Positions 18,999 to 29,501 of a DNA stretch of 64,000 bases are shown in pieces. The notes under the pieces are model-generated. The model ran no database searches and was not told where the DNA came from. It worked only from the letters and a program-made list of their open reading frames with translations. Positions within the stretch are counted from its first letter, which is position 1; each line of letters starts with the position of its first letter. The stretch lies in assembly GCA_963839095.1 (NCBI GenBank), contig CAWIUF010000059.1:1-64000 (forward strand). Reading direction: 5' to 3'. The DNA is from Palsa-504 sp963839095. Its GTDB lineage: Bacteria; Actinomycetota; Actinomycetes; Streptosporangiales; Streptosporangiaceae. The translations under genes were made by a program, and so were the position numbers.

Positions 18999-19328
18999 GT
19001 GCCGTTCCCGACCGTGCCGGACAAGCACCGTTACCCGAGTGCCTACCGCCCGGCGGCGTTCCTCGAGGCCCTGCGCGGGCGGCTGGGAGCCTGGCCCGGT
19101 TCCGGAGAGCGTCGTGTTCACCTACGCCCGCTTCGAGCTTTACCTGGCGGCGCATCCCGAGGCGTACACCCCGAACCTATGCTCGGCCCCGGTCCCGGCC
19201 GGTTCTTCCTGGTCAACGCCACGAAAGGGCGGGTGGCGGTGAACTGCCCCGGGATCGGCGCGCCCGCCGCCGCGGCCCAGCTGGAGGTCCAGCTGTTCGC
19301 CGCCACGATCGGCTGGCTGGCCGGGTAG
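18999..19328 (+). pseudogene. Nucleoside phosphorylase N-terminal fragment
   Basis: Two frame changes (about 19095 and 19190) are needed to read a continuous product. It begins VPFPTVPDKHRYPSAYRPA, continues ESVVFTYARFELYLAAHP, then GRFFLVNATKGRVAVNC and PGIGAPAAAAQLEVQLFA, and stops at 19328. The order of these elements resembles the first ~110 residues of actinobacterial nucleoside phosphorylases, which normally continue for another 150. The gene is thus truncated as well as frameshifted. The family assignment comes from memory of the pattern and is moderate. Confidence 0.4.
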
Positions 19329-19329
19329 G

Positions 19330-20595
19330 TCAGAAGCCGCGCTGCTGGATGAGGCGGGCCTCGCGCTCCAGTTCGTCTCGGAAGTCAGGGTGGGCGATGG
19401 CGATCAGGCGGCGGGTGCGCTCGGCCAGGGACCGGCCCTTGAGCTCGGCCGCGCCGAACTCGGTGACGATCACGTCCACCTCGCTGCGCGCGGTGGTGAC
19501 CGGGCCGGACAGCCGGGCGGTGATCCGGCTGACCGTGCCGCCTCGGGCCGTGGCGGGCAGCGCGATAATGGCGTGGCCGCCCGGCGAGCGCGCGCCGGCC
19601 CGGACGAAATCCACCTGGCCGCCGGTACCGCCCAGGTAGGCGTCCCCGGCCTGCTCCGCGTTGACCTGGCCGGTCAGGTCGACCTCGACGGCCGAGTTGA
19701 CGGTGACCAGCTTATCCAGCCCGGCCAGCACGGGCCCGCCATGGGTATAGGACGAATCGCACATCCGGATCCCCGGGTTGCGGTGGGCGAACTCGTGCAG
19801 CCGCCGGGTGCCGATCAGGTTGCCGGTGACCGAGACCCCGCGGTCGACCGGCTTGCGCGCGTTGGTGATCACCCCGGCCTCGGTCAGGCCGACCAGGCCG
19901 TCGCCGACCATGCCGGAATGCACGCCGAGGTCCCGGCGGTCGCCGAGCAGGCTCATGATCGCGTCCGGCAGGGCGCCCACGCCGACCTGCAGGACCGAGC
20001 CGTCCTCGACGTAGGCGGCGGCGTACCGGGCGATAGCCTCGTCGGCCGGGCCGATCACCGCCGACGGCACCTCCACCGGCTGGCGCGAGACGGGCACCGC
20101 GTAGTCGATCTCGGCCGCGGCCAGCCGCTCGCCGTAGGTGAAGGGAACCCGGTCGTTGACCTCCGCCACCACCACCCGGGCCCGGGCCACCGCCGCCCGG
20201 GTGTAGTCGCTGACCAGGCCGAGGCTGTGGTTCCCGGCCGCATCGGCCGTGCTGACCTGGACGAAGGTGACGTCGCAGCCGATCTGCCCGGCCTCGATCA
20301 TCGGGCCGATCTGGCCGACGTGGCACGGGATCACACCGAGCCGCCCGGCCCGGGTCAGCGTGCGCAGCACCCCGATCGCGCCCATGCTCAGCACTTCCAG
20401 GCCGGCCGTGGACTCCGGGGTGAGCAGCCCGGAGAAGCTGGTGGCCAGGAACGCGGACAGGCCGCCGATCCCGGCGGCCTGGGCGAGCAGTGCCTCGACC
20501 AGCGTCGCCGGCTCACCGCAGGCGTGGCCGAGGACGATGCGGTCGCCGGGACGCAGGAACTCGCGCAGGTCCAGGTCCCCGTCGATGACCTTCAC
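19330..20595 (-). CDS. Acetyl-CoA hydrolase / 4-hydroxybutyrate CoA-transferase family protein
   Basis: A 421-residue class I-type CoA-transferase. The N-terminal half has GDRIVLGHACGEPATLVEAL and the C-terminal domain LDKLVTVNSAVEVDLTGQVN and GGTGGQVDFVRAGARSPGG. The site that usually reads HSEM/HTEM with the catalytic Glu reads GVHSGMVGDGLVGL here, so the nucleophile appears to be Gly. It is translationally coupled (4-base overlap) to the CitE-like lyase upstream. Family members include the itaconate CoA-transferase RipA. Confidence 0.85.
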   Translation of the reverse strand: MKVIDGDLDLREFLRPGDRIVLGHACGEPATLVEALLAQAAGIGGLSAFLATSFSGLLTPESTAGLEVLSMGAIGVLRTLTRAGRLGVIPCHVGQIGPMIEAGQIGCDVTFVQVSTADAAGNHSLGLVSDYTRAAVARARVVVAEVNDRVPFTYGERLAAAEIDYAVPVSRQPVEVPSAVIGPADEAIARYAAAYVEDGSVLQVGVGALPDAIMSLLGDRRDLGVHSGMVGDGLVGLTEAGVITNARKPVDRGVSVTGNLIGTRRLHEFAHRNPGIRMCDSSYTHGGPVLAGLDKLVTVNSAVEVDLTGQVNAEQAGDAYLGGTGGQVDFVRAGARSPGGHAIIALPATARGGTVSRITARLSGPVTTARSEVDVIVTEFGAAELKGRSLAERTRRLIAIAHPDFRDELEREARLIQQRGF

Positions 20596-21467
20596 GAGCG
20601 CTGGGTCGCGAGCAGCGCCTGGGCCCGGGCCAGGTGCGGCCGGTCGAGCATGACGCCGTTATGGCCGATCGTGCCGGCGCCGGGATGCGCGGCGAACAGG
20701 TCGACGATCTCCTGGGCGTCGGCCAGTTCCTCCGCGGTCGGCGTGAAGGCCTCGTTGATCACGTCCACCTGGTCGGGGTGGATGGCGAGCATGCCCCGGT
20801 AGCCGTCGCGGCGGACCCGCCCGGCCCGGCGCCGCAGCCCGTCCAGGTCGCGGAAGTCGGTGTGAACGGTGTCCACCGCCGTCACCCCGGCCGCCGCCGC
20901 ACCCAGCAGGCACAGGCTCCGGGCCAGCTCGAAGGTGAAACCGTAGCTCCCGTCCGGCTCGCGGTTCCCGCTGGCGCCCAGCGCGTCCGCCAGGTCCTCC
21001 GCGCCCCAGGTCAGCGCGACCACCCGCGGAGCGCCCTGATAGCTGCCGGTGGTGAACATGGCCGGCGCCGTCTCGGTGACCAGCACGATGACCTTCGTTT
21101 CACCCGGTTCGGCGCCGGCCGCGACCTCCAGCGCCGACAGGTAATGGTCGAGCCGCTCGGCGTCCTGGCCGCCGCGCGACTTGGGCAGCATGACGCCGCC
21201 CGGCCCGGCCGGGATCACCGCGGCCAGGTCGGCTAGCGCGTGCGGCCCGTCCAGCGGGTTGATCCGCACCCACAGCCGCTCCCGGTCCGCCGCCGGCTGC
21301 GCGGCGAGGAAGCTGGCGATCATCGCGCGGGCCCGCGGCTTGCCCTTGTCGGCCACCGCGTCCTCCAGGTCGAGCAGGACGATGTCCGCGGCGCTCGTCG
21401 TGGCCTTGGTCATCTTCCGCTCGCTGTCGCCCGGCGCGAACAGCCAGGACCGCGTGCTAGGAGCCAT
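20592..21467 (-). CDS. CitE-like CoA-ester lyase (HpcH/HpaI family)
   Basis: A 291-residue TIM-barrel lyase related to the citrate lyase beta subunit and to malyl/citramalyl-CoA lyases. RSWLFAPGDSERKMTKA, DIVLLDLEDAVADKGKP (metal and substrate site), LPKSRGGQDAERL, VTETAPAMF (metal-binding Glu) and LTWGAEDLADALGA are family landmarks. It probably cleaves a C5 or C4 hydroxyacyl-CoA to acetyl-CoA and a keto acid. It lies between two CoA-transferase genes, overlapping both, consistent with activation then cleavage. Confidence 0.88.
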   Translation of the reverse strand: MAPSTRSWLFAPGDSERKMTKATTSAADIVLLDLEDAVADKGKPRARAMIASFLAAQPAADRERLWVRINPLDGPHALADLAAVIPAGPGGVMLPKSRGGQDAERLDHYLSALEVAAGAEPGETKVIVLVTETAPAMFTTGSYQGAPRVVALTWGAEDLADALGASGNREPDGSYGFTFELARSLCLLGAAAAGVTAVDTVHTDFRDLDGLRRRAGRVRRDGYRGMLAIHPDQVDVINEAFTPTAEELADAQEIVDLFAAHPGAGTIGHNGVMLDRPHLARAQALLATQRS

Positions 21468-22628
21468 CGGCCGCCTCCCCGTCTGAGCTTGCCTGGATCT
21501 CGTTCATTATCCCGGCCGTGTGCTCGCCCAGCCGGGGGGCGGGGCCGGCGATGCGGCCCGGGGTCTTCGAGAACCAGGCCGGCGGCCCGGGGAAGCGCAC
21601 CGGCCCGTTGGGGGTGTCGACCGTTTCGAAGAACCCGGTCTGGTTCAGGTGCGGGTTGTCGAACAGCTCGTCCAGCGTGCGGACCGGCGCGGCCGGGATG
21701 CCGAGCGGCCGGAGCAGGTCCAGCCATTCTTGCGTCGTGCGCTCGGCGAAGGTCTCCGCCAGCCGGGCGTAGACGGCGTCGAGCTGCGGGATGCGCTGCT
21801 CCAGGGTGGCCAGGTGCTCGCCGGCCCACGGCGGCCTGACCGCCGCCACGAACGCAACCCATTGCTTGTCGTTGTACACCAGCGCGGACAGGTAGCCGTC
21901 CCTGGTCCGGTACGGCCGCCGGTTGGGCGTCACCGCCCGCGGGTACACCGCCGGACCCACCGGAGGGCTGAACATCGCGCCGTTGGCGTGCTCGACCAGC
22001 ATGAACGAGGCCATCGTCTCGAACATCGCCACCTCCACCTCCTGGCCCTCGCCGGTCCGCTCGCGGTGGAACAGCGCCATCATGGTGGCGTACAGGGCGG
22101 TCAGCCCGGAGACCTTGTCCGCGATGATCGGTGCCGACGTAGCTGGCCGTGCCGGTCAGCTGCTCCTGCACCGATGGCAGGCCGCACTCCGCCTGGATGA
22201 TGTCGTCGTACGCGGTGAGGTCCGCGTCCGGCCCGCGGCGGCCGTAGCCGTAGCAGTTGGTATAGACGATGGACGGGTTGACGGCGGCCACCTCGCGGAT
22301 AGCCGAACCCGAGCGCGGCGATGGCCCTGGCCCGCATCGAGTGGATGAACACGTCGCTGCGCTCGATGAGCGCGCGCAGCCCGTCCTGGCCCGCGCCGGT
22401 GCGCAGGTCCAGCACCACGCTGCGCTTGCCCCGGTTGACGTTGACGAAGACCCCGCCCATGCCGGGCTCCGGCCCGGCCGAGACGTAGCGGGTGGTGTCA
22501 CCGTCCGGAGGCTCGACCTTGATCACGTCGGCTCCCATGTCAGCCATGATCTGGGTACAGTACGGCCCCATCACCATCGCGGTCAGGTCGATCACGCGCA
22601 CGCCCGCCAGCGGGCCAGGATGCTTCAT
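21457..22628 (-). CDS. Class III (CaiB/BaiF) CoA-transferase (frameshifted)
   Basis: A family III CoA-transferase of about 390 residues. The N-terminus has GVRVIDLTAMVMGPYCTQIM and ADVIKVEPPDGDTTR, the centre NCYGYGRRGPDADL and AYDDIIQAECGL with the catalytic aspartate, and the C-terminus GEGQEVEVAMFETMASFMLV and GIPAAPVRTLDEL. Two frame changes, near 22305 and 22135, break it in this window. It is the first gene of a three-gene operon and is divergent from a LysR gene 58 bases away. Confidence 0.83.
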
Positions 22629-22686
22629 ATCCGCTATGGTCGCGTATTCCGGGCAAGGCGCTGAGCCGGGGCATAATGAGGCTGAA

Positions 22687-23634
22687 ATGACGCTTACACA
22701 GCTCAACGCGTTCGTCCTGGTGGCCCGGCTCGGCTCGGTGACCGCGGCGGCCAACGCGCTGGGCGTCAGCGAGTCAGCGGTGTCGCAGGCGCTGTCGGCC
22801 CTGCGGCTGCACCTCGGCGACCAGCTGGTCACCCGTGGCTCCGTCGGCATGACGCTGACCCCGGGTGGTTCCCGGCTGCTGGCCACCGCGTCTCAGATCG
22901 TGGTGCTCGGCGCCGAGGCGCACGCCGCCGTGCGGGCCGCGCAGGGCGCCCCCGAGCAGCTGCGGGTGGTGTCCACCTCGACCTTCGCCGAGTTCATGAT
23001 CAGCCCGCTGACCGAGGCGTTCTCCAAGCGCTTCCCCGGGTCCGTCGAGGTCTCGGCCGGAGTGTCGGTGACCCAGGAGATGAGCGTCCTGGTCGGCAAC
23101 CGGCTCGCCGACGTGGCCATCTCCTCGGCCCCGCCGGAAGATACCGGGCTGGGCCTGGTGACCGAGCCGATCTTCAAGTACCGGCTCGTGGTGGTGACCG
23201 CGGGCCAGCCCCGGCTGCGCGGCGGCCCGCGGCAGTGGCTGTGGTTCGTCGACCCGTCCGGCACCGATCCCGGCAGCGAGACCGGCCAGCTGCTGGCTGG
23301 CCTGGGCATCCCCGAGGACCAGGTCCGGGTGTTCCAGAACCAGACCGCCGCCTGGGCGGCGGCGGCCGACGGGACGGGCGTCGCGCCGGCCGTGGAGCAC
23401 CTGGTGGCCCAGCGGCTGCGCCGCGGCGAGCTGTCCCGCGTCGATGCGCCGGGCTGCAAGCTGGACGCCTGCTGGCACGTCACGCTGCTGCCACGCCAGC
23501 ACCAGAGCGTGGCAGCCAGCTCGTTCCGTCGGTATCTGGGCACGCCCGAGGCCATGCACCTGATGCGCGCCCCCGGTGGCGGGGTGCCGCCCTCCCGGTT
23601 CCGCCCGCCGGTCTACGTGACCATCTGGAGCTAA
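22687..23634 (+). CDS. LysR-family transcriptional regulator
   Basis: A 315-residue LysR regulator. Residues 1-60 hold the helix-turn-helix (TQLNAFVLVARLGSVTAAAN and VSESAVSQALSAL), the rest the effector-binding domain (STSTFAEFMISPLTEAF). It is transcribed divergently from the CaiB-CitE-CoA-transferase operon, the normal position for a LysR activator of catabolic genes. ATG 22687 sits directly before the typical start MTLTQLNAFV. The stop overlaps the convergent VOC gene by 4 bases. Confidence 0.92.
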   Translation: MTLTQLNAFVLVARLGSVTAAANALGVSESAVSQALSALRLHLGDQLVTRGSVGMTLTPGGSRLLATASQIVVLGAEAHAAVRAAQGAPEQLRVVSTSTFAEFMISPLTEAFSKRFPGSVEVSAGVSVTQEMSVLVGNRLADVAISSAPPEDTGLGLVTEPIFKYRLVVVTAGQPRLRGGPRQWLWFVDPSGTDPGSETGQLLAGLGIPEDQVRVFQNQTAAWAAAADGTGVAPAVEHLVAQRLRRGELSRVDAPGCKLDACWHVTLLPRQHQSVAASSFRRYLGTPEAMHLMRAPGGGVPPSRFRPPVYVTIWS

Positions 23635-24083
23635 CCTGCTGAGCTGGCGGACTGCGAGACGCAGAACTCGTTGCCCTCGGGGTCGGTGAGCGTGACCCAG
23701 GTCTGGGTGCCCTGCTGGCCCAGGTGCTGTACCTTCGCTCCGCGCGCGGTCAGGCCCGCTATCGCGGCCCGGACGTCATCGGTGCCGATGCGGACGTCGA
23801 GATGCAGCCGGTTCTTGCCCGACTTGGCTTCGGGAACCAGCTGGAACAGCACCCTCGGGGCGCCACCCGTGCCGTCAGGGTGGCGGATGGCCGCGCCTTC
23901 CTTCCAGACGAGTGCCCCGTGGTGCAGCCTGGTATCGCTCTCGGCGGCGTGCCCGGCACTGATCATCTGCCGGATGAACGCCTCATCCTGCGGCTCCACC
24001 TGCCAGCCAAGCGTCTCCGCCCACCAGTCCGCCAGCGCGTGCGGATCCGCGCAGTCCACGATCACCTGAAACTCGTATGCCAT
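23631..24083 (-). CDS. VOC-family (glyoxalase/bleomycin-resistance fold) protein
   Basis: A 150-residue protein of the vicinal oxygen chelate fold. FQVIVDCADPHALADWWAET and VTLTDPEGNEFCV are the repeated beta-alpha-beta-beta-beta ends, and NRLHLDVRIGTDD is central. Members act as metal-dependent dioxygenases, lyases or binding proteins; no specific role is evident. GGAGGA lies 8 bases before ATG 24083, which decides the start. Confidence 0.85.
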   Translation of the reverse strand: MAYEFQVIVDCADPHALADWWAETLGWQVEPQDEAFIRQMISAGHAAESDTRLHHGALVWKEGAAIRHPDGTGGAPRVLFQLVPEAKSGKNRLHLDVRIGTDDVRAAIAGLTARGAKVQHLGQQGTQTWVTLTDPEGNEFCVSQSASSAG

Positions 24084-24114
24084 CGCAGGAATCCTCCCCG
24101 GGTGGATCCTCAGG

Positions 24115-24390
24115 CTATCGGCCTGGCGGTGGCCACGGGGTAGCTGGCTCATACGGAGGAGTGCCGACGAACGTTCCCAGGCCGCGCACGCGGTACAAGC
24201 GGCGTTCATTGATGAGCAGGTCTACTCCCTTGCGAACCGTGTCCCTGGCAATGCCGAATTCTTGGACCAGTCGAGGTTCGCTCGGAATCGGGTTACCCGG
24301 CTGATACGTGTCGTCATCAATTCGCTTCCGCAACACCTGTGCAAGCTGTACATGCTTGGGCACATCGGGGCGACTGAGACTATCGGCCAT
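24115..24390 (-). CDS. Mini GntR-family regulator
   Basis: A 91-residue protein made almost only of a GntR winged helix: QLAQVLRKRIDDDTYQPGNP, then PSEPRLVQEFGIARDTVRKG and YRVRGLGTFVG. It lacks a ligand-binding domain, as in the short GntR proteins common in actinomycetes. The divergent small gene at 24511 and a palindrome (TGTCTATAGACA) 46 bases upstream suggest local repression of that gene and of itself. Confidence 0.85.
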   Translation of the reverse strand: MADSLSRPDVPKHVQLAQVLRKRIDDDTYQPGNPIPSEPRLVQEFGIARDTVRKGVDLLINERRLYRVRGLGTFVGTPPYEPATPWPPPGR

Positions 24391-24435
24391 GATCAACAAG
24401 CTAGCTGACCATAAATGACCATCCCTAGTCACCTA

Positions 24436-24456
24436 TGTCTATAGACAGGGGTAGAC
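24436..24456. promoter_or_regulatory. Probable GntR operator
   Basis: TGTCTATAGACA (24436-24447) is a perfect palindrome followed 4 bases later by a half-site (TAGACA). It lies between the mini GntR gene and the divergent 77-residue gene. Confidence 0.55.
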
Positions 24457-24510
24457 ATCGCTTCTAGACTTGCCAACAGGAAGGGCAGCCTGATTACAGA
24501 AGGATCGAGG

Positions 24511-24744
24511 ATGACTATCAGTGACCGGGCGAACACTCCTGAGCCGGCGCACCCGATCGGCCAGCTCACGACCAGGGAGCTGAGTGACTACCGGAGGCAA
24601 CTCGAACGGGCCATCGGCGACCGGACCATCGGCCAGGCGCCGATGGCGGCAGAGCTGAGAGCGAAGCTGAGCGAGGTCGTCGGCGAAGAGGCGGAGCGCG
24701 AGCGGCACCGTCGATCCGGCCAGCGCTGGCCGCTGAATAACTAG
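24511..24744 (+). CDS. Small hypothetical protein
   Basis: A 77-residue charged, soluble, mostly helical protein (LTTRELSDYRRQLERAIGDR and AELRAKLSEVVGEEAERERH). I do not recognise its function. It is divergent from the mini GntR regulator, which probably represses it through the shared palindrome. An AGAAGGA ribosome binding site supports ATG 24511. Confidence 0.6.
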   Translation: MTISDRANTPEPAHPIGQLTTRELSDYRRQLERAIGDRTIGQAPMAAELRAKLSEVVGEEAERERHRRSGQRWPLNN

Positions 24745-24781
24745 ATGACCAGCGTTCTGCCCAGCGCTAGCATCGGGCCGC

Positions 24782-25219
24782 ATGCACCCCGGCGGCGCTG
24801 CGGAGGACGAACCGAGCGAGCATCTGCGTTACTGGGCCTACCTGGCTGAATTCGCGCAGGTCGCCGACGCCGATGAGCTTGCCATGGTCGCGAAGGTCCT
24901 CCGCGATCCGGATCCCACGATGGCCGAAGCCGCTGTCGTGCAGCACGTGGACCGCCGGGCCCGTGACCTCCACCTGGGTCCCGCCTTCGAATCATGGGCC
25001 GAGGCGATGACCCGCGCTACCGCAGGCCACCTGTTCCGGACCATCATGCTCGGGCAGCCGTGGGATCCGGCCGCCCTGCTGGGGTCATCCGGCTGGCTCC
25101 AGCGCAAGGTCGCCGCCACCCCGGGCCATGAAGCGCTCCAGCTCCTGGCCGACAGCGGCCCCGGCAAGCGGATCCGCAACTCCGCCCGGGCCAGTCTCAA
25201 GCAGCAGGGCAGCACCTGA
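24782..25219 (+). CDS. Hypothetical protein
   Basis: A 145-residue, mainly helical soluble protein (LRYWAYLAEFAQVADADELA; AEAAVVQHVDRRARDLH). No family is recognised. It follows the 77-residue gene after 37 bases on the same strand and may share its transcript. The codon bias agrees with real coding. Confidence 0.6.
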   Translation: MHPGGAAEDEPSEHLRYWAYLAEFAQVADADELAMVAKVLRDPDPTMAEAAVVQHVDRRARDLHLGPAFESWAEAMTRATAGHLFRTIMLGQPWDPAALLGSSGWLQRKVAATPGHEALQLLADSGPGKRIRNSARASLKQQGST

Positions 25220-25361
25220 TCACCTGGGGCTAGTCGCACTGAGACATCCAAGGTGGCTTCAACCAGCGCGAATTAGCTGTATGCCGCCCGCGGGGCGCGC
25301 CTTAAGCAACTCCTTATTCGGCCGTTGCGGGCGCTGTCCGGCCCAGCGGATCATGGTGCGC

Positions 25362-25373
25362 GTTACGAGTAAC
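25362..25373. promoter_or_regulatory. Palindrome upstream of the cox locus
   Basis: GTTACGAGTAAC has perfect 5-base arms and is flanked by further G/C symmetry (GCGC on both sides). It lies 38 bases before the first small gene in front of coxM. It may be an operator, but nothing else supports this. Confidence 0.25.
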
Positions 25374-25410
25374 GGCGCTTGCGCATTCCGCATTGGCAGG
25401 AGCACGCGGC

Positions 25411-25647
25411 ATGGGAATCGAATCTGACGGTCACAGCCGCGGTAACCCGCGGCTCTACGAGCTGATCGAGGACGCCCCGAAGACCGGGAAGAGCCCGACC
25501 GTCTGGGCCTGGCCTCAGCTGATCGAGTACCTCAAGGTGGCCGGGCAGCCGGTGGCGGGACCGTGGCCGCCGCACCAGCAGCCGCGGCCGGATCCCGAGG
25601 AGGACTCGCTGCCCGTGGCGGTGCCCGACCCCGAATCTGAGTCCTAG
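25411..25647 (+). CDS. Small hypothetical protein before coxM
   Basis: A 78-residue protein with an N-terminal region RLYELIEDAPKTGKSPTVWA and an acidic, proline-rich tail. No family is recognised. GGCAGGAG lies upstream of ATG 25411. It ends 29 bases before coxM, so it is probably the first gene of the cox operon. Confidence 0.5.
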   Translation: MGIESDGHSRGNPRLYELIEDAPKTGKSPTVWAWPQLIEYLKVAGQPVAGPWPPHQQPRPDPEEDSLPVAVPDPESES

Positions 25648-25676
25648 ACCCCGCCGGCAGGACACCTGGAGGATCT

Positions 25677-27092
25677 ATGTATCCATCGCGGTTCCGCTAC
25701 GAGGCGCCGAGATCCCTCGACGAGGCGATCAGCACGCTGCGCGACGGCGGGGACTACGCCAAGGTGCTGGCCGGCGGCCAGAGCCTGGTCCCGATGATGA
25801 AGCTGCGGTTCGCCTCGCCGGAACTCGTCGTGGACATCAACAACGTGCCCGGCCTGGACTACCACCGGGCCGAGCCGGACGGCACCCTGCGCATCGGCGC
25901 CCTGTGCCGGCACTACGTGCTGGAGCGCTCGGACCTGCTGAAGAGCACGCAGCCGACCATGGCCGCGGCCGCCCCGGTGATCGCCGACCCCATCGTCCGC
26001 AACCGGGGCACCCTGGTCGGCTCGCTCTGCCACGCCGACCCGCAGGGCGACTGGGCGTCGGTGGTGCTGGCGCTCGGCGGCTCGGTGGTCGCGCGGGGGT
26101 CGCGCGGCACCCGCACCATCCCGTTCGCCAACTTCGTCACCGGGCCCTTCCAGAACGTCCTGGACCCGGACGAGATCGTGGTGGAGGCGGTGATCCCCGC
26201 GGCCCAGGGCGTCAGGTCCGGCGGGTACCTCAAGCTGGAGCGCCGCGTCGGCGACTTCGCTACCGCCGGCGTCGCGGTCGCCCTGGAGACCAGGGCCGGG
26301 AGCGTGATCCGGGCGGGCATCGCGCTGACCGGGGTCGGCGGGTCCACCATCGCCGCCACCGAGGCGGCCGCCGTGCTGACCGGGCACCCGCTCACGCCGG
26401 AGAGCATCGAGCAGGCCGCCGAGCTCGCGGCGCAGGCCGCACGGCCGAGGACGGACCACCGCGGCAGCGCGGCCTACAAACGGCACATGGTGCGCACGTT
26501 CGCGCTGCGCCTGCTGAGCCGCGACACGCCAGCCCAGGAGGAAGCGGAAGGGCAGCCTGAGATGACGATCGTCTACGACGACCCCGAGGGCCAGGAGCAG
26601 GACGTGCCGGTCCGCCGGATCAAGTTCACCATCAACGGCCAGAAGAAGATCGCCGAGGTGGAGCCGCGGCTGCTGCTGGCCCACCTGATCCGCCGCGGGC
26701 TCGGCCTGACCGGTACCCACGTGGGCTGCGACACCACCAACTGCGGCGCCTGCACGGTCCTGGTCGACGGCCGCCCGATCAAGTCCTGCACGATGCTGGC
26801 CGTCCAGGTCGACGGGCGCACCATCAAGACCATCGAGGGCCTGGCCGGCGCCAGCGAGCTGCACCCGCTGCAGGAGGGCTTCAAGGAGGAGCACGGCCTG
26901 CAGTGCGGGTTCTGCACGCCGGGCATGATGATGGCCGCCACGGCCCTGCTCGAGGAGAACCCGGATCCCTCCGAGGAGGACGTGCGCTGGGCGCTGTCCG
27001 GCAACCTGTGCCGCTGCACCGGCTACCAGAACATCGTCAAGTCGGTGCTGTGGGCCGCGGCCAAGCTCCGAGCCGAAGCCGGGGAGGCCTGA
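25677..27092 (+). CDS. coxM/coxS: CO dehydrogenase medium (FAD) and small (2Fe-2S) subunits, fused CoxM-CoxS
   Basis: A 471-residue fusion of the two electron-transfer subunits of aerobic CO dehydrogenase. Residues 1-295 are CoxM, with the FAD loops AGGQSLVPMMKLR and IVRNRGTLVGSLCHADPQGD. Residues 296-471 are CoxS: the plant-type 2Fe-2S cysteines lie in GCDTTNCGACTVLVDG and the second cluster in CGFCTPGMMM and LCRCTGYQNIV. CoxM passes electrons to quinone; CoxS relays them from the Mo-Cu site. In other organisms these are separate chains. An AGGAGGA about 20 bases before Met296 (26562) suggests CoxS may also start by itself. A base error that removed the coxM stop is possible. Confidence 0.9.
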   Translation: MYPSRFRYEAPRSLDEAISTLRDGGDYAKVLAGGQSLVPMMKLRFASPELVVDINNVPGLDYHRAEPDGTLRIGALCRHYVLERSDLLKSTQPTMAAAAPVIADPIVRNRGTLVGSLCHADPQGDWASVVLALGGSVVARGSRGTRTIPFANFVTGPFQNVLDPDEIVVEAVIPAAQGVRSGGYLKLERRVGDFATAGVAVALETRAGSVIRAGIALTGVGGSTIAATEAAAVLTGHPLTPESIEQAAELAAQAARPRTDHRGSAAYKRHMVRTFALRLLSRDTPAQEEAEGQPEMTIVYDDPEGQEQDVPVRRIKFTINGQKKIAEVEPRLLLAHLIRRGLGLTGTHVGCDTTNCGACTVLVDGRPIKSCTMLAVQVDGRTIKTIEGLAGASELHPLQEGFKEEHGLQCGFCTPGMMMAATALLEENPDPSEEDVRWALSGNLCRCTGYQNIVKSVLWAAAKLRAEAGEA

Positions 27093-27093
27093 G

Positions 27094-29483
<2,390 letters not shown>

Positions 29484-29501
29484 CATGGAAGGCCCCGTGA
29501 T

